31,723 nucleotides of DNA, from the NCBI GenBank assembly GCA_025453715.1, contig JALOPT010000012.1, positions 1 through 31,723 on the forward strand, given 5' to 3'. Of the stretch, positions 15,042 to 22,930 are shown in pieces. The notes beneath the pieces are model-generated. The model saw only the letters and a program-made list of their open reading frames with translations. It searched no databases and was not told the origin of the DNA. Origin of the DNA: Methanoregulaceae archaeon (GTDB lineage Archaea > Halobacteriota > Methanomicrobia > Methanomicrobiales > Methanospirillaceae). Each line of letters begins with the position of its first letter. Positions within the stretch are counted from its first letter, which is position 1. Both the position numbers and the translations under genes were made by a program.

Positions 15042-15649
15042 TGATTGATGAGGCGCTGGCCGCATTGCGTGACGGGAAGTTCATCCTTCTCTACGATTTT
15101 GATGACAGGGAAGGAGAAAGCCTGATTTGTACGGCTGTGCATCCGGTTGCAGCCATCCGTCTCGGACTGCCGTTCGCAAGTGACGCGCTCAGGGCGATTG
15201 CCGTTGCAGAACGTGAAGGGGATATCCCGTATGACCGGAAAAACCACTCCTCTTTCTCGCTCTGGGTTAACCACCGCGACACGTTCACGGGTATTACCGA
15301 CCGTGACCGTGCGCTTACGGTCAATGCGATTGCCGAGCAGGTGAAACAGGCGTTGAACGGAGGAGGCCTGAGTTTCCACGAGGTCTTCCGCACCCCCGGT
15401 CACATGGCGCTCCTGCGGGCAGCAGAAGGGCTTCTCGACCGGCGTAAAGGACAGACCGAACTCTCGATTGCCATGGCAGAAATGGCGGGTATCACCCCGG
15501 CAATTACAATCTGCGAGATGCTGGATGATGAATCAGGCAATGCGCTTTCAAAGGCAGACGCAAAGCTCTACGCAATGAAACACGGACTAGAATTTGTCGA
15601 AGGTCCCGAAGTGATGGAGCGTTGGGAAGCAGAAAAAAGATCCCAATAA
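15041..15649 (+). CDS. ribB: 3,4-dihydroxy-2-butanone 4-phosphate synthase
   Basis: Converts ribulose 5-phosphate to 3,4-dihydroxy-2-butanone 4-phosphate and formate, supplying the four-carbon unit of riboflavin and, in methanogens, of F420-related deazaflavin precursors upstream. The 202-residue enzyme is the stand-alone archaeal type without a GTP cyclohydrolase II domain. The metal/substrate loop is LLYDFDDREGESLICTAV. HRDTFTGITDRDRALT follows, and RTPGHMALLRAAEG and QTELSIAMAEMAGI contain the other conserved active-site blocks. Start is GTG at 15041, overlapping the rbkR stop by one base, showing translational coupling. Transcription probably ends in the T-rich stretch after 15655. Confidence 0.95.
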   Translation: MIDEALAALRDGKFILLYDFDDREGESLICTAVHPVAAIRLGLPFASDALRAIAVAEREGDIPYDRKNHSSFSLWVNHRDTFTGITDRDRALTVNAIAEQVKQALNGGGLSFHEVFRTPGHMALLRAAEGLLDRRKGQTELSIAMAEMAGITPAITICEMLDDESGNALSKADAKLYAMKHGLEFVEGPEVMERWEAEKRSQ

Positions 15650-15895
15650 CCCAAAAAATCCTCTTTATTCATACTATCAAGGCTTTCAGAAGTCCTTGTT
15701 ATCACGTTCCTTAAAGAATAAATAACCGGAAATCCGGGTTTTAAGACTACTTTTCCGGCAGCCTTTTTACAAGCCCGTTTACCCCGGTGATTCCTGAAAC
15801 ATGACTGCAATATTGATTATACCGTATGATGTGTGATCCGGTCCATTCATTTAGGATTCACAAAGATCAAATGTCCCCGGCACTAACGGTATAGC

Positions 15896-17497
15896 ATGCA
15901 AGATGTCACCCGGGCGCTCCATAACCTTGGATACCCGGCGTTCCGCCCGTTCCAGGAGGAGATTGTACGGGACGTTCTTGAACGGCGGGACGTATTAGGC
16001 CTTTTCGCCACGGGTGCCGGAAAATCCCTCTGCTACCAGCTTCCTGCCGTATTACTTGACGGTGTGACGGTTGTTGTTTCACCACTTATCTCACTGATGA
16101 AGGAGCAGGTAGGCACATTGCAGCAGAAGGGGATCGCTGCCGCCTCGCTCAACAGCACCCAGACGTACCGGGAGACAAAAGAGATATCAGATGCGATTAT
16201 TTCAGGAAATATCAGGATCCTGTTTGTATCCCCGGAAAAAGTTGCAACAAAATCTTTTTTTTCCCTGATGCAGAAGGCACGGATCAGTTTTTTTGCTATC
16301 GACGAGGCCCACTGCATCTCCACGTGGGGCCACCAGTTCAGGCCTGAATACAGGAACCTCGCTGTCCTGAAAGAAAAATACCCCGGTACACCTATTATTG
16401 CCCTCACGGCCACTGCCGTACCCGAGGTACGAAGGGATATTATAAACCAGCTGCACCTCGTGAACCCAAAGGTCTACGTCGGCAGTTTTAACCGCCCGAA
16501 CCTGTTTTACGAAGTAAGGGTGACCCCTCACATATACCGGTACATCACCACCTATATCTCATCGCGAAGGAATGTGACGGGTATTATTTACTGCCATACC
16601 AGGAAAGAAACGGAAAAACTTGCAAAGAATCTTCGGAATGACGGATTTTCAGCCGCGGCATACCATGCAGGCCTTTCCGATGCGACCCGCACCCGTGTCC
16701 AGAATGCGTTTAACAAAGGGACAACGAAGGTGATCTGTGCTACAGTGGCGTTTGGAATGGGCATTGACCGGCCGGACCTCCGGTTTGTTATTCATTACGG
16801 GATGCCAAAATGTATCGAATCGTATTACCAGGAGAGCGGACGGGCCGGGAGGGACGGGGGACCCGCGGACTGTATCCTGTTTTACAGGAAGTCCGACCGC
16901 CCCCGTTTATCCGCACTCATTACGAAAGATACATCCTCGTATGACCTCCGGAAAAATGCACTGGACAAACTTGATCAGATGGCCAGGTATTGCGAGACAA
17001 CCGGTTGCCGGAGGGCAGCACTGCTCCGGTACTTCGAAGAGGACTACCGTGGTAAGGTGGAACACTGCTGCGATACCTGCAATCCATCAGAACACCCTGC
17101 CACTGAATCCCCGGGAGAGGAACGCCCTGTCCCGCGGCGGAGCAGGCGGCGTCCTGTCCGCCAGTCCGTTGAAGTAACGCCGGTTGCCCAGCTCATTGTG
17201 CAGTGTATCATTGACCTTGAAACCCCGTATCCTGCGTCCTATGTTGCCGGGGTACTGGCCGGGGCTGCGAATAAAAAAATCCTGGACAATGGCCATGACC
17301 GACTGAAGAGCTACCGGACAGCCAGGGGATGGACCGGGAAAAACCTCGCTGCCCTTATTCGTCACCTCGCAGATCAGGGAATACTCCGGGAAATTGACGG
17401 TACTCCGAAGAAGGTCACCCTGAACGAACGGAGCGGGGAGGTATTCCGGTCAGGGGCAAAGATACTCTATAAAATTCCCGTGCCTGAAACGGGATAA
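15896..17497 (+). CDS. recQ: RecQ-family DNA helicase
   Basis: An SF2 3'-5' DNA helicase of 533 residues. The N-terminal 0-motif YPAFRPFQEEIV is followed by Walker A ATGAGKS (Lys43), DEAH at 136-139 in DEAHCISTWGHQFRPEY, SAT-equivalent TAT at 171-173, and motif VI QESGRAGRDG (312-321). The RecQ-specific zinc site uses Cys366, Cys371, Cys392 and Cys395. A basic linker (about 400-430, rich in Arg and Pro) leads to a winged-helix RQC domain; no HRDC domain follows. The motif I sequence has Ala where most RecQ proteins have Gly (GGGKS), and Thr for Gln after DEAHCIS. RecQ is patchy among archaea and may have come from bacteria. No partner such as RecJ or topoisomerase lies next to it. Confidence 0.95.
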   Translation: MQDVTRALHNLGYPAFRPFQEEIVRDVLERRDVLGLFATGAGKSLCYQLPAVLLDGVTVVVSPLISLMKEQVGTLQQKGIAAASLNSTQTYRETKEISDAIISGNIRILFVSPEKVATKSFFSLMQKARISFFAIDEAHCISTWGHQFRPEYRNLAVLKEKYPGTPIIALTATAVPEVRRDIINQLHLVNPKVYVGSFNRPNLFYEVRVTPHIYRYITTYISSRRNVTGIIYCHTRKETEKLAKNLRNDGFSAAAYHAGLSDATRTRVQNAFNKGTTKVICATVAFGMGIDRPDLRFVIHYGMPKCIESYYQESGRAGRDGGPADCILFYRKSDRPRLSALITKDTSSYDLRKNALDKLDQMARYCETTGCRRAALLRYFEEDYRGKVEHCCDTCNPSEHPATESPGEERPVPRRSRRRPVRQSVEVTPVAQLIVQCIIDLETPYPASYVAGVLAGAANKKILDNGHDRLKSYRTARGWTGKNLAALIRHLADQGILREIDGTPKKVTLNERSGEVFRSGAKILYKIPVPETG

Positions 17498-17530
17498 TAA
17501 AAAAAGGTGATTAGCCAACAAAAGCCACAC

Positions 17531-17539
17531 AATTTTTTT
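17531..17539 (+). terminator. T-tract after recQ
   Basis: AATTTTTTT about 35 bases after the recQ stop is a simple archaeal terminator signal for the plus strand. Confidence 0.45.
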
Positions 17540-17550
17540 CTGACTCATAA

Positions 17551-17630
17551 CCAATTTAAAAAATGTAGTTAGAATTGGAAAATAAGACGCTCTTGGGGGC
17601 ATTGCCCCCGCCGCTGCGGCAGCCCCCAAC
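17551..17630. repeat. Nested inverted repeats, possible MITE or IS remnant
   Basis: CCAATT (17551-17556) pairs with AATTGG (17573-17578). TTGGGGGC at 17593-17600 can pair either with GCCCCC at 17604-17609 (loop of three) or with GCCCCCAA at 17622-17629, enclosing a small GCCG/CGGC hairpin (17610-17620). This very GC-rich block interrupts an AT-rich gap between terminators of two convergent genes. Such nested palindromes fit a mobile repeat or insertion sequence end. No transposase frame is recognisable. Confidence 0.45.
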
Positions 17631-17751
17631 TGGGATCGTTCCTGGACTGTTGAAATGTCTCAAAATGACAGGAATTACCTAAACCTGATACACTTCTTTC
17701 CTGATTTAGCGAACAATAATGTATTGCAGTGGTTAAAACTGATGAATCACC

Positions 17752-17760
17752 AAAAAAAAA
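17752..17760 (-). terminator. T-tract after the RPA-associated gene
   Basis: On the minus strand a run of nine T lies about 10 bases after the stop of the gene ending at 17770 and probably ends the rpa operon transcript. Confidence 0.45.
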
Positions 17761-17769
17761 GGATATTGT

Positions 17770-18363
17770 TCAGAATTTTAATTGTGACAATGCATGGTAG
17801 ACCATCTTCCGGTATGCAACCGGGTCAATATGGTATTTTTCGATTGCATGCGCTGAATCGGGGCCCGGAGTTGGATTATCCAGGCGATCTAACGTGGCCT
17901 TTGCCGTGTCGAGGACCCAGCAGTCCCTGATCTCGCGGTCGACAATCGTGATGGACTCTGCCCTGACCGAAACGAGGACCGTGCCATCCGGGGTCTCGTA
18001 TATCGTCGGTTTCCCAACAACTGCGACGAATGCAGGTGGTTCTATCCGGGCCATCTGCTGCATCGCCTCAGGCTGGTAACTTCCGGCAACAACGAAGAAG
18101 GTACCGGTCGGGTCAACAATCCGTGCCCGGTAAAACATGTTCTGTTCCCCCTGGCGTTTCTTTTCCGTCATTGATCCGACAAGGAATACCCTGTTACACC
18201 TCTCCCCGGTAGGCAGGAGGACATAGGAAGGACTCTTTTCATCAGTCCCGTCACGGAACTGCTCCCTGATCTCGCGGAGCTCACCAGCGAATACCCTCTT
18301 GGCCGGTTCACGTTCGAACATGGTCTCCCGTTTTGGAAAACCTCCGGCTGATGGCGTACTCAT
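17770..18363 (-). CDS. RPA-associated OB-fold protein (RPAP)
   Basis: A 197-residue protein of the COG3390 family, which is encoded next to and works with archaeal replication protein A. The N-terminal 60 residues (PAKRVFAGELREI) are followed by an OB fold (about 55-140): VFLVGSMTEKK, FYRARIVDPTGTFFVVAGSYQPEA and FVAVVGKPTIYETPDGTVLVSV. A helical end IEKYHIDPVAYRKMVYHALSQL closes the chain. In halophilic and methanogenic archaea such partners are needed with RPA for DNA repair. The ATG at 18363 overlaps the RPA stop by four bases, so both are translated as a coupled pair. Confidence 0.92.
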   Translation of the reverse strand: MSTPSAGGFPKRETMFEREPAKRVFAGELREIREQFRDGTDEKSPSYVLLPTGERCNRVFLVGSMTEKKRQGEQNMFYRARIVDPTGTFFVVAGSYQPEAMQQMARIEPPAFVAVVGKPTIYETPDGTVLVSVRAESITIVDREIRDCWVLDTAKATLDRLDNPTPGPDSAHAIEKYHIDPVAYRKMVYHALSQLKF

Positions 18364-19589
18364 GAAACCTCGCCTCCCGTGCGGTTTAATAATTCAGCAA
18401 GCAGCATTGGATCGAAATGGATGCGCTCACAGGAATTGACGATCATTCGCCGGTCGATCTCTCTCCCCTCGCACTTCAGGTAGCGGCCCAGGATCTTTTC
18501 TCTCATGCGCAAAAATACCTCATCCATACCGAGCGGGTTGTTCTCTGCGAGTTCCTTCGATTCTTCAAGGGTCATACCCGTGAGTGACTCCACGACCTCA
18601 CGTTGTACCAGCACCTCTTCCGTGCGGGCCCCGTTATCCAGCCAGCCCTTGATCCGGAGGTCGTAGTTAAATTTCGGTTGCATTTCATGGACCGGGCAGT
18701 AATTCTGCCGGGATAACACCCGGTTACACCCCTCGACCGTGCACCGTTTTATCAGCCCTGAACCTGGTGCAATATGCACCAGTGACCCCTGGAATGCAGC
18801 TGTACCTGAAGAAACGGCAATATCTCCTTCTTCAGCGACAATGTTCGCCGTATTCATGTTCAGGGAGTAACGTCCGTTAAACTCGTCAACCAGGGCGTAA
18901 TAAATATTATACACGCTGCCCGGGGTAAGGCGTTCTTTTCCCTCTTCTTTCCAGGTGACAAATTTTACTGTCCCTGTCTCATCGCCAAGAAGCCCGGACT
19001 GGAGCATCCGGTCATGGGTTACGTCCCATTCCTGGATCATCTTAGCACGGACACTGGCGACACCCGCCGTCAGTTCGGCGATTGGCATCATAACGGGGAT
19101 TAAAACCCCGTCATCTTCAAGTTCTTTCACGGTTGTTCCGGAATGAACTTTAAGGCTGAGAGCACCCTTGAATTCATCTACCACAGCGGACTCAAATCGG
19201 TACCATGAGTCCTTCCTGATCTCCGGGACTGATGCTTTCGACCAGATCACAAACCTGATTGCTCCTGAAGCGTCTGCGATGATCCCGGAATAGGCGATCG
19301 ATGGTGAAGGTGAATGGCCAAGCGCGACGACCTTCCCCTCGATCGTGACCCATTCCTCCGGGCTGACCGAGTTGATCTGTTTCTTATCCACAGGACCGGC
19401 GCCACCACCAAGGGGGATGCCATAATCACGCGCAATATCATACAATACCGTCCGCTCGGCATCGGCCGGCTGGACCCCGAACTCCTCAATAAGGCGGCGC
19501 AGTTTCTGTTCAATCTTTGATTTATCTGCCGCATGTCCTTTTGACTCAATTTTTTGGGAGATTCTGTCAACAATCTGGGAAATATCCAT
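18360..19589 (-). CDS. rpa: Replication protein A, single-stranded DNA-binding
   Basis: A 409-residue archaeal RPA with multiple OB folds and a zinc finger. A helical N-terminus (residues 1-60) precedes OB1 (about 78-160: WVTIEGKVVALGHSPSPSIAYSG), OB2 (about 175-255: VTHDRMLQSGLLGDETGTVKFV) and a zinc-containing OB3. The zinc finger is visible as Cys283, Cys288, Cys298 and His301 in CTVEGCNRVLSRQNYCPVH. It coats single-stranded DNA in replication and repair. A GGAGATG ribosome binding site lies just before the ATG at 19589, and a TATA-like CATTAATATG at 19627-19636. The gene overlaps the RPA-associated gene by four bases. Confidence 0.95.
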   Translation of the reverse strand: MDISQIVDRISQKIESKGHAADKSKIEQKLRRLIEEFGVQPADAERTVLYDIARDYGIPLGGGAGPVDKKQINSVSPEEWVTIEGKVVALGHSPSPSIAYSGIIADASGAIRFVIWSKASVPEIRKDSWYRFESAVVDEFKGALSLKVHSGTTVKELEDDGVLIPVMMPIAELTAGVASVRAKMIQEWDVTHDRMLQSGLLGDETGTVKFVTWKEEGKERLTPGSVYNIYYALVDEFNGRYSLNMNTANIVAEEGDIAVSSGTAAFQGSLVHIAPGSGLIKRCTVEGCNRVLSRQNYCPVHEMQPKFNYDLRIKGWLDNGARTEEVLVQREVVESLTGMTLEESKELAENNPLGMDEVFLRMREKILGRYLKCEGREIDRRMIVNSCERIHFDPMLLAELLNRTGGEVS

Positions 19590-19703
19590 TTTACATCTCC
19601 AGTTACATGTTCACCCGGAATGGCATATTAATGGTGGTCGGATGCGCAGGGTGAAACTAATCCGTCTAACCATCGTGAAGGTTACCCGGTTACCAAGTAC
19701 AGG

Positions 19704-19711
19704 TTTAAGTA
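19704..19711 (+). promoter_or_regulatory. TATA box of the DUF1858 gene
   Basis: TTTAAGTA lies 23-30 bases before the ATG at 19734, compatible with a leaderless transcript. Confidence 0.4.
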
Positions 19712-19733
19712 CCGGAATAGTGAATAGTACCCC

Positions 19734-19925
19734 ATGACAATAACAGCAGATAGCACCATCTATGATCTTCTAAAAGCCAAACCAGAATCATCCGAGGTTT
19801 TATTTAAGTTTGGAATGGGGTGCGTGGGATGTGCGATAGCCCGCGGGGAAACGATCCGTGAAGCAGCCGAGGCCCATGGTGTCCCGCTGGACGAGCTCGT
19901 CGCAGCACTCGGGATATCAGCATAA
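19734..19925 (+). CDS. DUF1858 domain protein
   Basis: A 63-residue protein made only of the DUF1858 domain. The pattern ITADSTIYDLL, then ESSEVLFKFGMGCVGCAIARGETIREAAEAHGV is diagnostic, including the Cys-x-x-Cys motif of CVGC. Such short proteins are common in anaerobes, where they occur alone or fused to iron-sulfur and redox proteins; a redox or metal-binding role is presumed but not shown. The gene is divergent from rpa and ends 8 bases from the convergent cbiZ gene. It could be co-regulated with redox functions; nothing in the neighbourhood settles this. Confidence 0.9.
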   Translation: MTITADSTIYDLLKAKPESSEVLFKFGMGCVGCAIARGETIREAAEAHGVPLDELVAALGISA

Positions 19926-19933
19926 ACCCGGTT

Positions 19934-20797
19934 TTATTCTGTTTTTCCGATTTTTTTCAATTCTTCAAGCGAGGCTTCCGGGTGACGCTGAAGGTAATCT
20001 GCATGTTGTGGTGTATGGAGCAGTGTGCACCGGCTGCAGTTCCAGACCGTCCCTCCGTGTGAACCGTTTACCCACTGGCCAAGTGTCTCATCCCTGCAGG
20101 GATAGAACGGGCAATAACAGTAATCACACCTCTGACCGGGAAAATGACACGGGAAATACGGGCACTCCTCCGGACGCCACCGGACAAAATGGCCGCCCCC
20201 GAGCCTGGAGTACACATACAGTGCAGGGCCTGTCCCCTTAACGTTCTGTGCCAGTGCATGAGGAAGGCCGAACAGGACACACTCGGACACCCGCCACCCG
20301 GCTTCTGACTGAAGTCCTGCCTCCTGGTGAGCTGGTACTCCCTCCCCTGCAACAATGACATGGTCTTCTGAAGCAGCCGGGAATGGTAAGCCCGCGTCAA
20401 TAAGGGCCCGGGCTTTTGCACTCGTCACCGTTACGATCATCTGCAGGAGTGCATTCTCTGCAATTCCTTCACCCGAAAAAACAACTACCGTGATATGGTC
20501 AGGCTGAATTTCGTTACCGCTTGATGCGAGGATAAAGACGGTTATATAATCATACTGCAGAATGCAAAGGCGCCGGATATCATTCCCCGAAACGAGACCA
20601 AAAAAATCCCCGGGAAGGCCTTCACGTGCAACATGGAGCGTTATATCTCTGCAGGGGTCCCCGACTGGTTCAGGGGACTTCGCCGGGGAGGAGATCAAAA
20701 CGGTCGAAACAGGACGAAGTCCTCCGCACGGCCCGGTACTTGCAGCAGAAAATGAGCCCCTGATAAAAAGTGTGTCGCTCCTGATATAATATTTCAT
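19934..20797 (-). CDS. cbiZ: Adenosylcobinamide amidohydrolase CbiZ with Cys-rich tail
   Basis: Hydrolyses adenosylcobinamide to adenosylcobyric acid, allowing archaea to salvage incomplete corrinoids for cobamide cofactors of methyl transfer. The 287-residue protein has the CbiZ domain (about 1-200), beginning YYIRSDTLFIRGSFSAASTG with the GG/PVSTV segment, followed by TVVVFSGEGIAENALLQMIVTVTSAKARALIDAG and a NVKGTGPALYVYS region. The last about 80 residues form a separate Cys-rich domain: EECPYFPCHFPGQRCDYCYCPFYPC, then WNCSRC, resembling the Cys-rich small domain PF04071 that occurs with CbiZ. It follows the NrdD-like gene by 18 bases on the same strand, so they are probably co-transcribed. 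Free Cys residues may bind zinc or an iron-sulfur cluster. Confidence 0.9.
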   Translation of the reverse strand: MKYYIRSDTLFIRGSFSAASTGPCGGLRPVSTVLISSPAKSPEPVGDPCRDITLHVAREGLPGDFFGLVSGNDIRRLCILQYDYITVFILASSGNEIQPDHITVVVFSGEGIAENALLQMIVTVTSAKARALIDAGLPFPAASEDHVIVAGEGVPAHQEAGLQSEAGWRVSECVLFGLPHALAQNVKGTGPALYVYSRLGGGHFVRWRPEECPYFPCHFPGQRCDYCYCPFYPCRDETLGQWVNGSHGGTVWNCSRCTLLHTPQHADYLQRHPEASLEELKKIGKTE

Positions 20798-20815
20798 GAA
20801 AACCAGGTTTTTTGT

Positions 20816-21178
20816 TTATGCCACGGTATAACGGACCCGGTCCTTTAATTCCTGCTGCTTCCCGGCATTCCACCCGGAAACGTCCTGGAGGTACCCGGTG
20901 ACCCTGCTAATCTGGACAACATCATGGGAACCGCATTCCGGACATACGGCGGCATGGCAGAGTGGACAATAATCGATCCCTGAAAGGATCTCGTGGGAGC
21001 AGTGACAATGGTCAAGGGGGCACATAATCTCAAGGTGCTCTTCACCACATTTCGGGCATGGTGTCTCATCGACAATGAGGTGGCAGGTATGGCACTTGTA
21101 CCGCCGTTCGGCACTTGGAATATCTTCAAGGAGCTTGTACTTTTCTGCAATTTTTCTCTGGTCTGCGGTCCAATCCAT
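20816..21178 (-). CDS. Stand-alone C-terminal domain of class III ribonucleotide reductase (NrdD-like)
   Basis: A 120-residue protein that contains only the end of an anaerobic (class III) ribonucleotide reductase. Residues 79-117 read CPECGSHDVVQISRVTGYLQ, then a VSGWNAGKQQELKDRVRY-type end, which matches the NrdD C-terminus with its zinc CPxCG and glycyl-radical R-V-x-G-Y motif (Gly95). Residues 1-78 are instead a set of zinc knuckles: CHTC (29-32), CPKC (41-44), Cys53-Cys58-Cys60 and CPLC (71-74). The catalytic 10-stranded barrel is absent. A TATA-like AGTTTAAAA at 21201-21211 fits a leaderless start at 21178. It lies 18 bases upstream of cbiZ. It may act as a radical spare part, a zinc regulator or a subunit. 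Confidence 0.8.
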   Translation of the reverse strand: MDWTADQRKIAEKYKLLEDIPSAERRYKCHTCHLIVDETPCPKCGEEHLEIMCPLDHCHCSHEILSGIDYCPLCHAAVCPECGSHDVVQISRVTGYLQDVSGWNAGKQQELKDRVRYTVA

Positions 21179-21200
21179 ACTATCAGATAGAATGCCATCC

Positions 21201-21211
21201 TTTTAAACTTT
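21201..21211 (-). promoter_or_regulatory. TATA box of the NrdD-like/cbiZ operon
   Basis: On the minus strand AAGTTTAAAAG lies 23-33 bases before the ATG at 21178, fitting leaderless transcription. Confidence 0.45.
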
Positions 21212-21284
21212 TAGACCGTTCAGGGAGAGTTTTCCGCCTCAGTAGACTCATAGGGTTCATCTTTTTGTCAGTCTTCCTTTCTCA

Positions 21285-21920
21285 TCACTGGCGGATCCCT
21301 GCAAACTGCGATGCAGCCTTTTCCGGATCTTCTGCCTCATAAATCGCACGGCCGATAATAACCCCGTCAACAATCCCTGCAATTGTTAAAAGGTCTCCGC
21401 CCTGAGCCCCCACGCCTGGGGAATAAATTTTGAGGTCCCCGATAAGTTCTTTCAGGGTAGCAATGCGCTCGGGCCTTGTTGCAGGGGCAATAATACCATC
21501 CGCGTCGCACTCCTTCGCAAGCACGGCAATTCTCTCGGCGATACCCCCGTGGAAAAAATCTGTGGCCCCGGGATGGCTCATCTCGGTCACCACGAAACAG
21601 TCGCCGCCGTATTCCCTTGCAACATCAACACACGCTGCGACAGAGTCGCGGCCGGTAAACCCCTGGCATATCAGCGCATCATACCCCGATGTAAATACTT
21701 CTTCTGCGATGAGCCTGCTGGTATTCGGGATGTCAGCTACTTTAAAATCTGCGATTAGCGGTAAATCGAAGTCCCCGAGATCGTCGGCTATTGAGATCCC
21801 TGCGGCGAGCACGAGTGGATACCCGATTTTAATCGCGTCAATATGCCGGGCGCATCGGGAAGCAATTGCCAGTGCATTCTCTTTAGTTGTAACATCTAGT
21901 GCGAGTATCAGTGAAGTCAT
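21285..21920 (-). CDS. pyrF: Orotidine 5'-phosphate decarboxylase
   Basis: Removes CO2 from OMP to give UMP, the last step of pyrimidine synthesis. The 211-residue TIM barrel starts SLILALDVTTKENAL with the conserved Asp9. The catalytic cluster is Lys31 in IDAIKIGYP plus Asp58, Lys60 and Asp63 in LIADFKVADIPNT. PGVGAQGG and GVIIGRAIYEA bind the phosphate. The ATG at 21920 overlaps the deoxyhypusine synthase stop by four bases (ATGA), so the genes are coupled though their pathways are unrelated. Confidence 0.96.
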   Translation of the reverse strand: MTSLILALDVTTKENALAIASRCARHIDAIKIGYPLVLAAGISIADDLGDFDLPLIADFKVADIPNTSRLIAEEVFTSGYDALICQGFTGRDSVAACVDVAREYGGDCFVVTEMSHPGATDFFHGGIAERIAVLAKECDADGIIAPATRPERIATLKELIGDLKIYSPGVGAQGGDLLTIAGIVDGVIIGRAIYEAEDPEKAASQFAGIRQ

Positions 21921-22852
21921 TGTTCGAGCCTCTCCAGCACTGCTGCGACCATGAAGGGGAGGAGGACTGTCGCATCGCCATAGACCGTCACAGCTGATGC
22001 CTCCTCGGTGATCTTGCCCCACGAGCGGGCCTCGTCAAGCGTGGCCCCCGAAAGGCCGCCAAGGTCCGGCCGGTCACCGGTCAACTGAACCGCATGGGAG
22101 AAACCGTTTTCGGTCATCAGCATGCTCTGCAGGATATAATTCTTCGGCACTCCACCACCGACCAGCACTGCCCCTGCTTTTTTTGCCATGAAACAGCGGT
22201 CGAGCAGCATCGGCATATCCTTAAACGCGTCCACGGTGACATGCCCTGTCTGGGAGAATAACCAGTACTGGAGGCCAATCATGGAGTCCTGGATTGCAGG
22301 GCAGAATACCGGGACTGATTTTTTTGCAGCGGTCGAAAGGATACCTGATCCAAGAGATGATCCGATGCGGGCAAGCAGCTCGCTTATTGAAATCGTGGAT
22401 CTTTCCGGGAGCCCCGAATAGATCCCCTGCATGAACTCTTCGAACTTTATAAACGCGTCATTCGGGAGGAAAACATCATAAATCCGGTTTATCTCCTCAT
22501 GTCTCAGTTCAACATCCGAGCATAGCGCATCACCGTGATAATGGCGGCACCCGATTGCTTCGATAATGTCGTGGGTGAGATTTGCACCGGTCGAGACAAG
22601 GACATCGATATGTCCCGCATCGATGAGGTCCCGTACGATCCCACCCATTCCGGCAGGTACCATCGCACCCGCGAGGCCGAAAAATTTCGTGACTTCGGGG
22701 TCCCGGAGCATCTTTTCGTAAATGCAGATGGCACGGTACAGCGCACCGCCGTTATATGCCCCAGCCCGCCCCATCTGTTCAGCGAGTTCTCCTACGGTCA
22801 TCCCTGCTTTCAGGCGAACCTGGCTGACCGGCACACGGCATTCGTGACTCAT
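21917..22852 (-). CDS. dys: Deoxyhypusine synthase
   Basis: Transfers the aminobutyl group of spermidine to a Lys of translation factor aIF5A, forming deoxyhypusine, with NAD. The 311-residue protein shows the family features AYNGGALYRA, GLAGAMVPAGMGGIVRDLI, the NAD-binding STGANLTHDI and the catalytic Lys280 in EARSWGKITEEA. The ATG at 22852 is chosen because a GAGGTG ribosome binding site lies three bases upstream; a GTG at 22858 would add two residues. In many archaea hypusine-type modification is essential and may end at deoxyhypusine. The gene is followed by pyrF with overlap and preceded by tiaS with about 78 bases between. Confidence 0.96.
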   Translation of the reverse strand: MSHECRVPVSQVRLKAGMTVGELAEQMGRAGAYNGGALYRAICIYEKMLRDPEVTKFFGLAGAMVPAGMGGIVRDLIDAGHIDVLVSTGANLTHDIIEAIGCRHYHGDALCSDVELRHEEINRIYDVFLPNDAFIKFEEFMQGIYSGLPERSTISISELLARIGSSLGSGILSTAAKKSVPVFCPAIQDSMIGLQYWLFSQTGHVTVDAFKDMPMLLDRCFMAKKAGAVLVGGGVPKNYILQSMLMTENGFSHAVQLTGDRPDLGGLSGATLDEARSWGKITEEASAVTVYGDATVLLPFMVAAVLERLEQ

Positions 22853-22930
22853 GGGCACCTCATAAGGATGGTGAATTATTGATCGTGTCCAAGGATAACA
22901 CCTTCCCGGAAATGCCCGGCCTGCACTATA

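Noticed and set aside
17655..17930. A 91-codon plus-strand frame after recQ
   Set aside because: Its second half is antisense to the well-supported RPA-associated gene, it shows no family resemblance, and it begins inside the repeat-rich gap.
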